64,000 nt of DNA, from positions 357,948-421,947 of the forward strand of contig NZ_JANDBD010000005.1 of assembly GCF_024320865.1 (NCBI RefSeq). Direction: 5' to 3'. Source of the stretch: Mycolicibacterium arenosum. Its GTDB lineage: Bacteria; Actinomycetota; Actinomycetes; Mycobacteriales; Mycobacteriaceae. Of the stretch, positions 63,963-64,000 are shown in pieces. The translations under genes were made by a program, and so were the position numbers. The notes below the pieces were generated by a model. It was not told the DNA's origin and made no database searches. It was given only the letters and a program-made list of their open reading frames with translations. Positions within the stretch are counted from its first letter, which is position 1. Each line of letters opens with the position of its first letter.

Positions 63963-64000
63963 ATGGCCCAGAAGGTGACGGCGATGGATACGCGTGCGTT
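63963..64000 (+). mobile_element. Start of a probable IS transposase gene (truncated by window end)
   Basis: ATG opens MAQKVTAMDTRA and continues past the window. The N-terminus resembles what I recall of integrase-type (IS481/IS3-like) transposases of mycobacteria, and the repeats just upstream fit an IS terminus. Only 12 full codons are visible, so the family is a guess. Confidence 0.5.

Noticed and set aside
1..64000. tRNA and rRNA genes
   Set aside because: The few intergenic gaps over 70 bp were read on both strands and no cloverleaf or rRNA-like sequence was recognised; no gap exceeds 300 bp.

Overview
The window is high-GC actinobacterial chromosome. Its gene order matches the mycobacterial rne-rplU-rpmA-obgE-proB-nadE-proA ... 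nadD-rsfS-gpgP-octT-degV ... comEA-comEC-holA-rpsT ... lepA ... subI-cysTWA ... cysH-nirA-hemW block, which runs Rv2444c to Rv2388c in M. tuberculosis (gene order from memory). Mycothiol-family genes, the glucosylglycerate genes gpgP and octT, a 13E12/DUF222 HNH protein and PknH-type sensor lipoproteins all fit Mycobacterium or Mycolicibacterium. The species is probably environmental, because eis is missing and several accessory genes are inserted.

Layout. 1-5.6 kb: the 3' part of an RNase E/G gene, ribosomal proteins L21 and L27, the ribosome-assembly GTPase Obg and ProB. 5.6-8.4 kb: a TetR/cytochrome P450 pair sharing a palindromic operator, then a sirtuin. 8.5-15.5 kb: NAD synthetase, a GntR/UTRA regulator, a methyltransferase gene remnant, enoyl-CoA hydratase, ribokinase and ProA. 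14.6-20.9 kb: a tightly overlapping + strand run of MoxR ATPase, VWA protein, NadD, RsfS, GpgP, OctT, DegV and a mycothiol-dependent isomerase-like protein. 20.9-27.9 kb: a - strand accessory block with DUF222-HNH under a LexA box, a dehydrogenase, an aldo/keto reductase, an acetyltransferase and an amino-acid ABC transporter. 28-31.6 kb: ComEA, ComEC, HolA and S20. 31.7-36.2 kb: the ATP-grasp / alpha-E / transglutaminase operon and an MBL hydrolase. 36.2-43.2 kb: an aldo/keto reductase, a CBS protein with a CRP-type site, an acetyltransferase, a secreted peptide, a PemK-like protein, LepA and two lipoproteins. 43.2-46.9 kb: a GH15 trehalase-like enzyme, a flavoprotein and two very small membrane proteins.

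46.9-58.6 kb is sulfur assimilation. It holds the sulfate importer SubI-CysT-CysW-CysA on the + strand, and NirA-CysH-sirohydrochlorin chelatase on the - strand with a coupled S53 peptidase and membrane protein. Each unit is preceded by a tiny cysteine-rich upstream ORF (46897-46989 and 57307-57411), the signature of cysteine-responsive attenuation. HemW follows.

58.7-63.9 kb holds the most striking gene: a 1716-residue iterative type I polyketide synthase with KS-AT-TH/DH-KR-ACP order and the sequence hallmarks of 6-methylsalicylic acid synthase. A good IdeR (iron regulator) box lies just upstream. Together with its place next to hemW, beside the mycobactin locus in related genomes, this suggests iron-regulated supply of 6-methylsalicylate as the aryl cap of a mycobactin, in place of or beside salicylate. 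The window ends 118 bp later inside what looks like the start of an insertion sequence.
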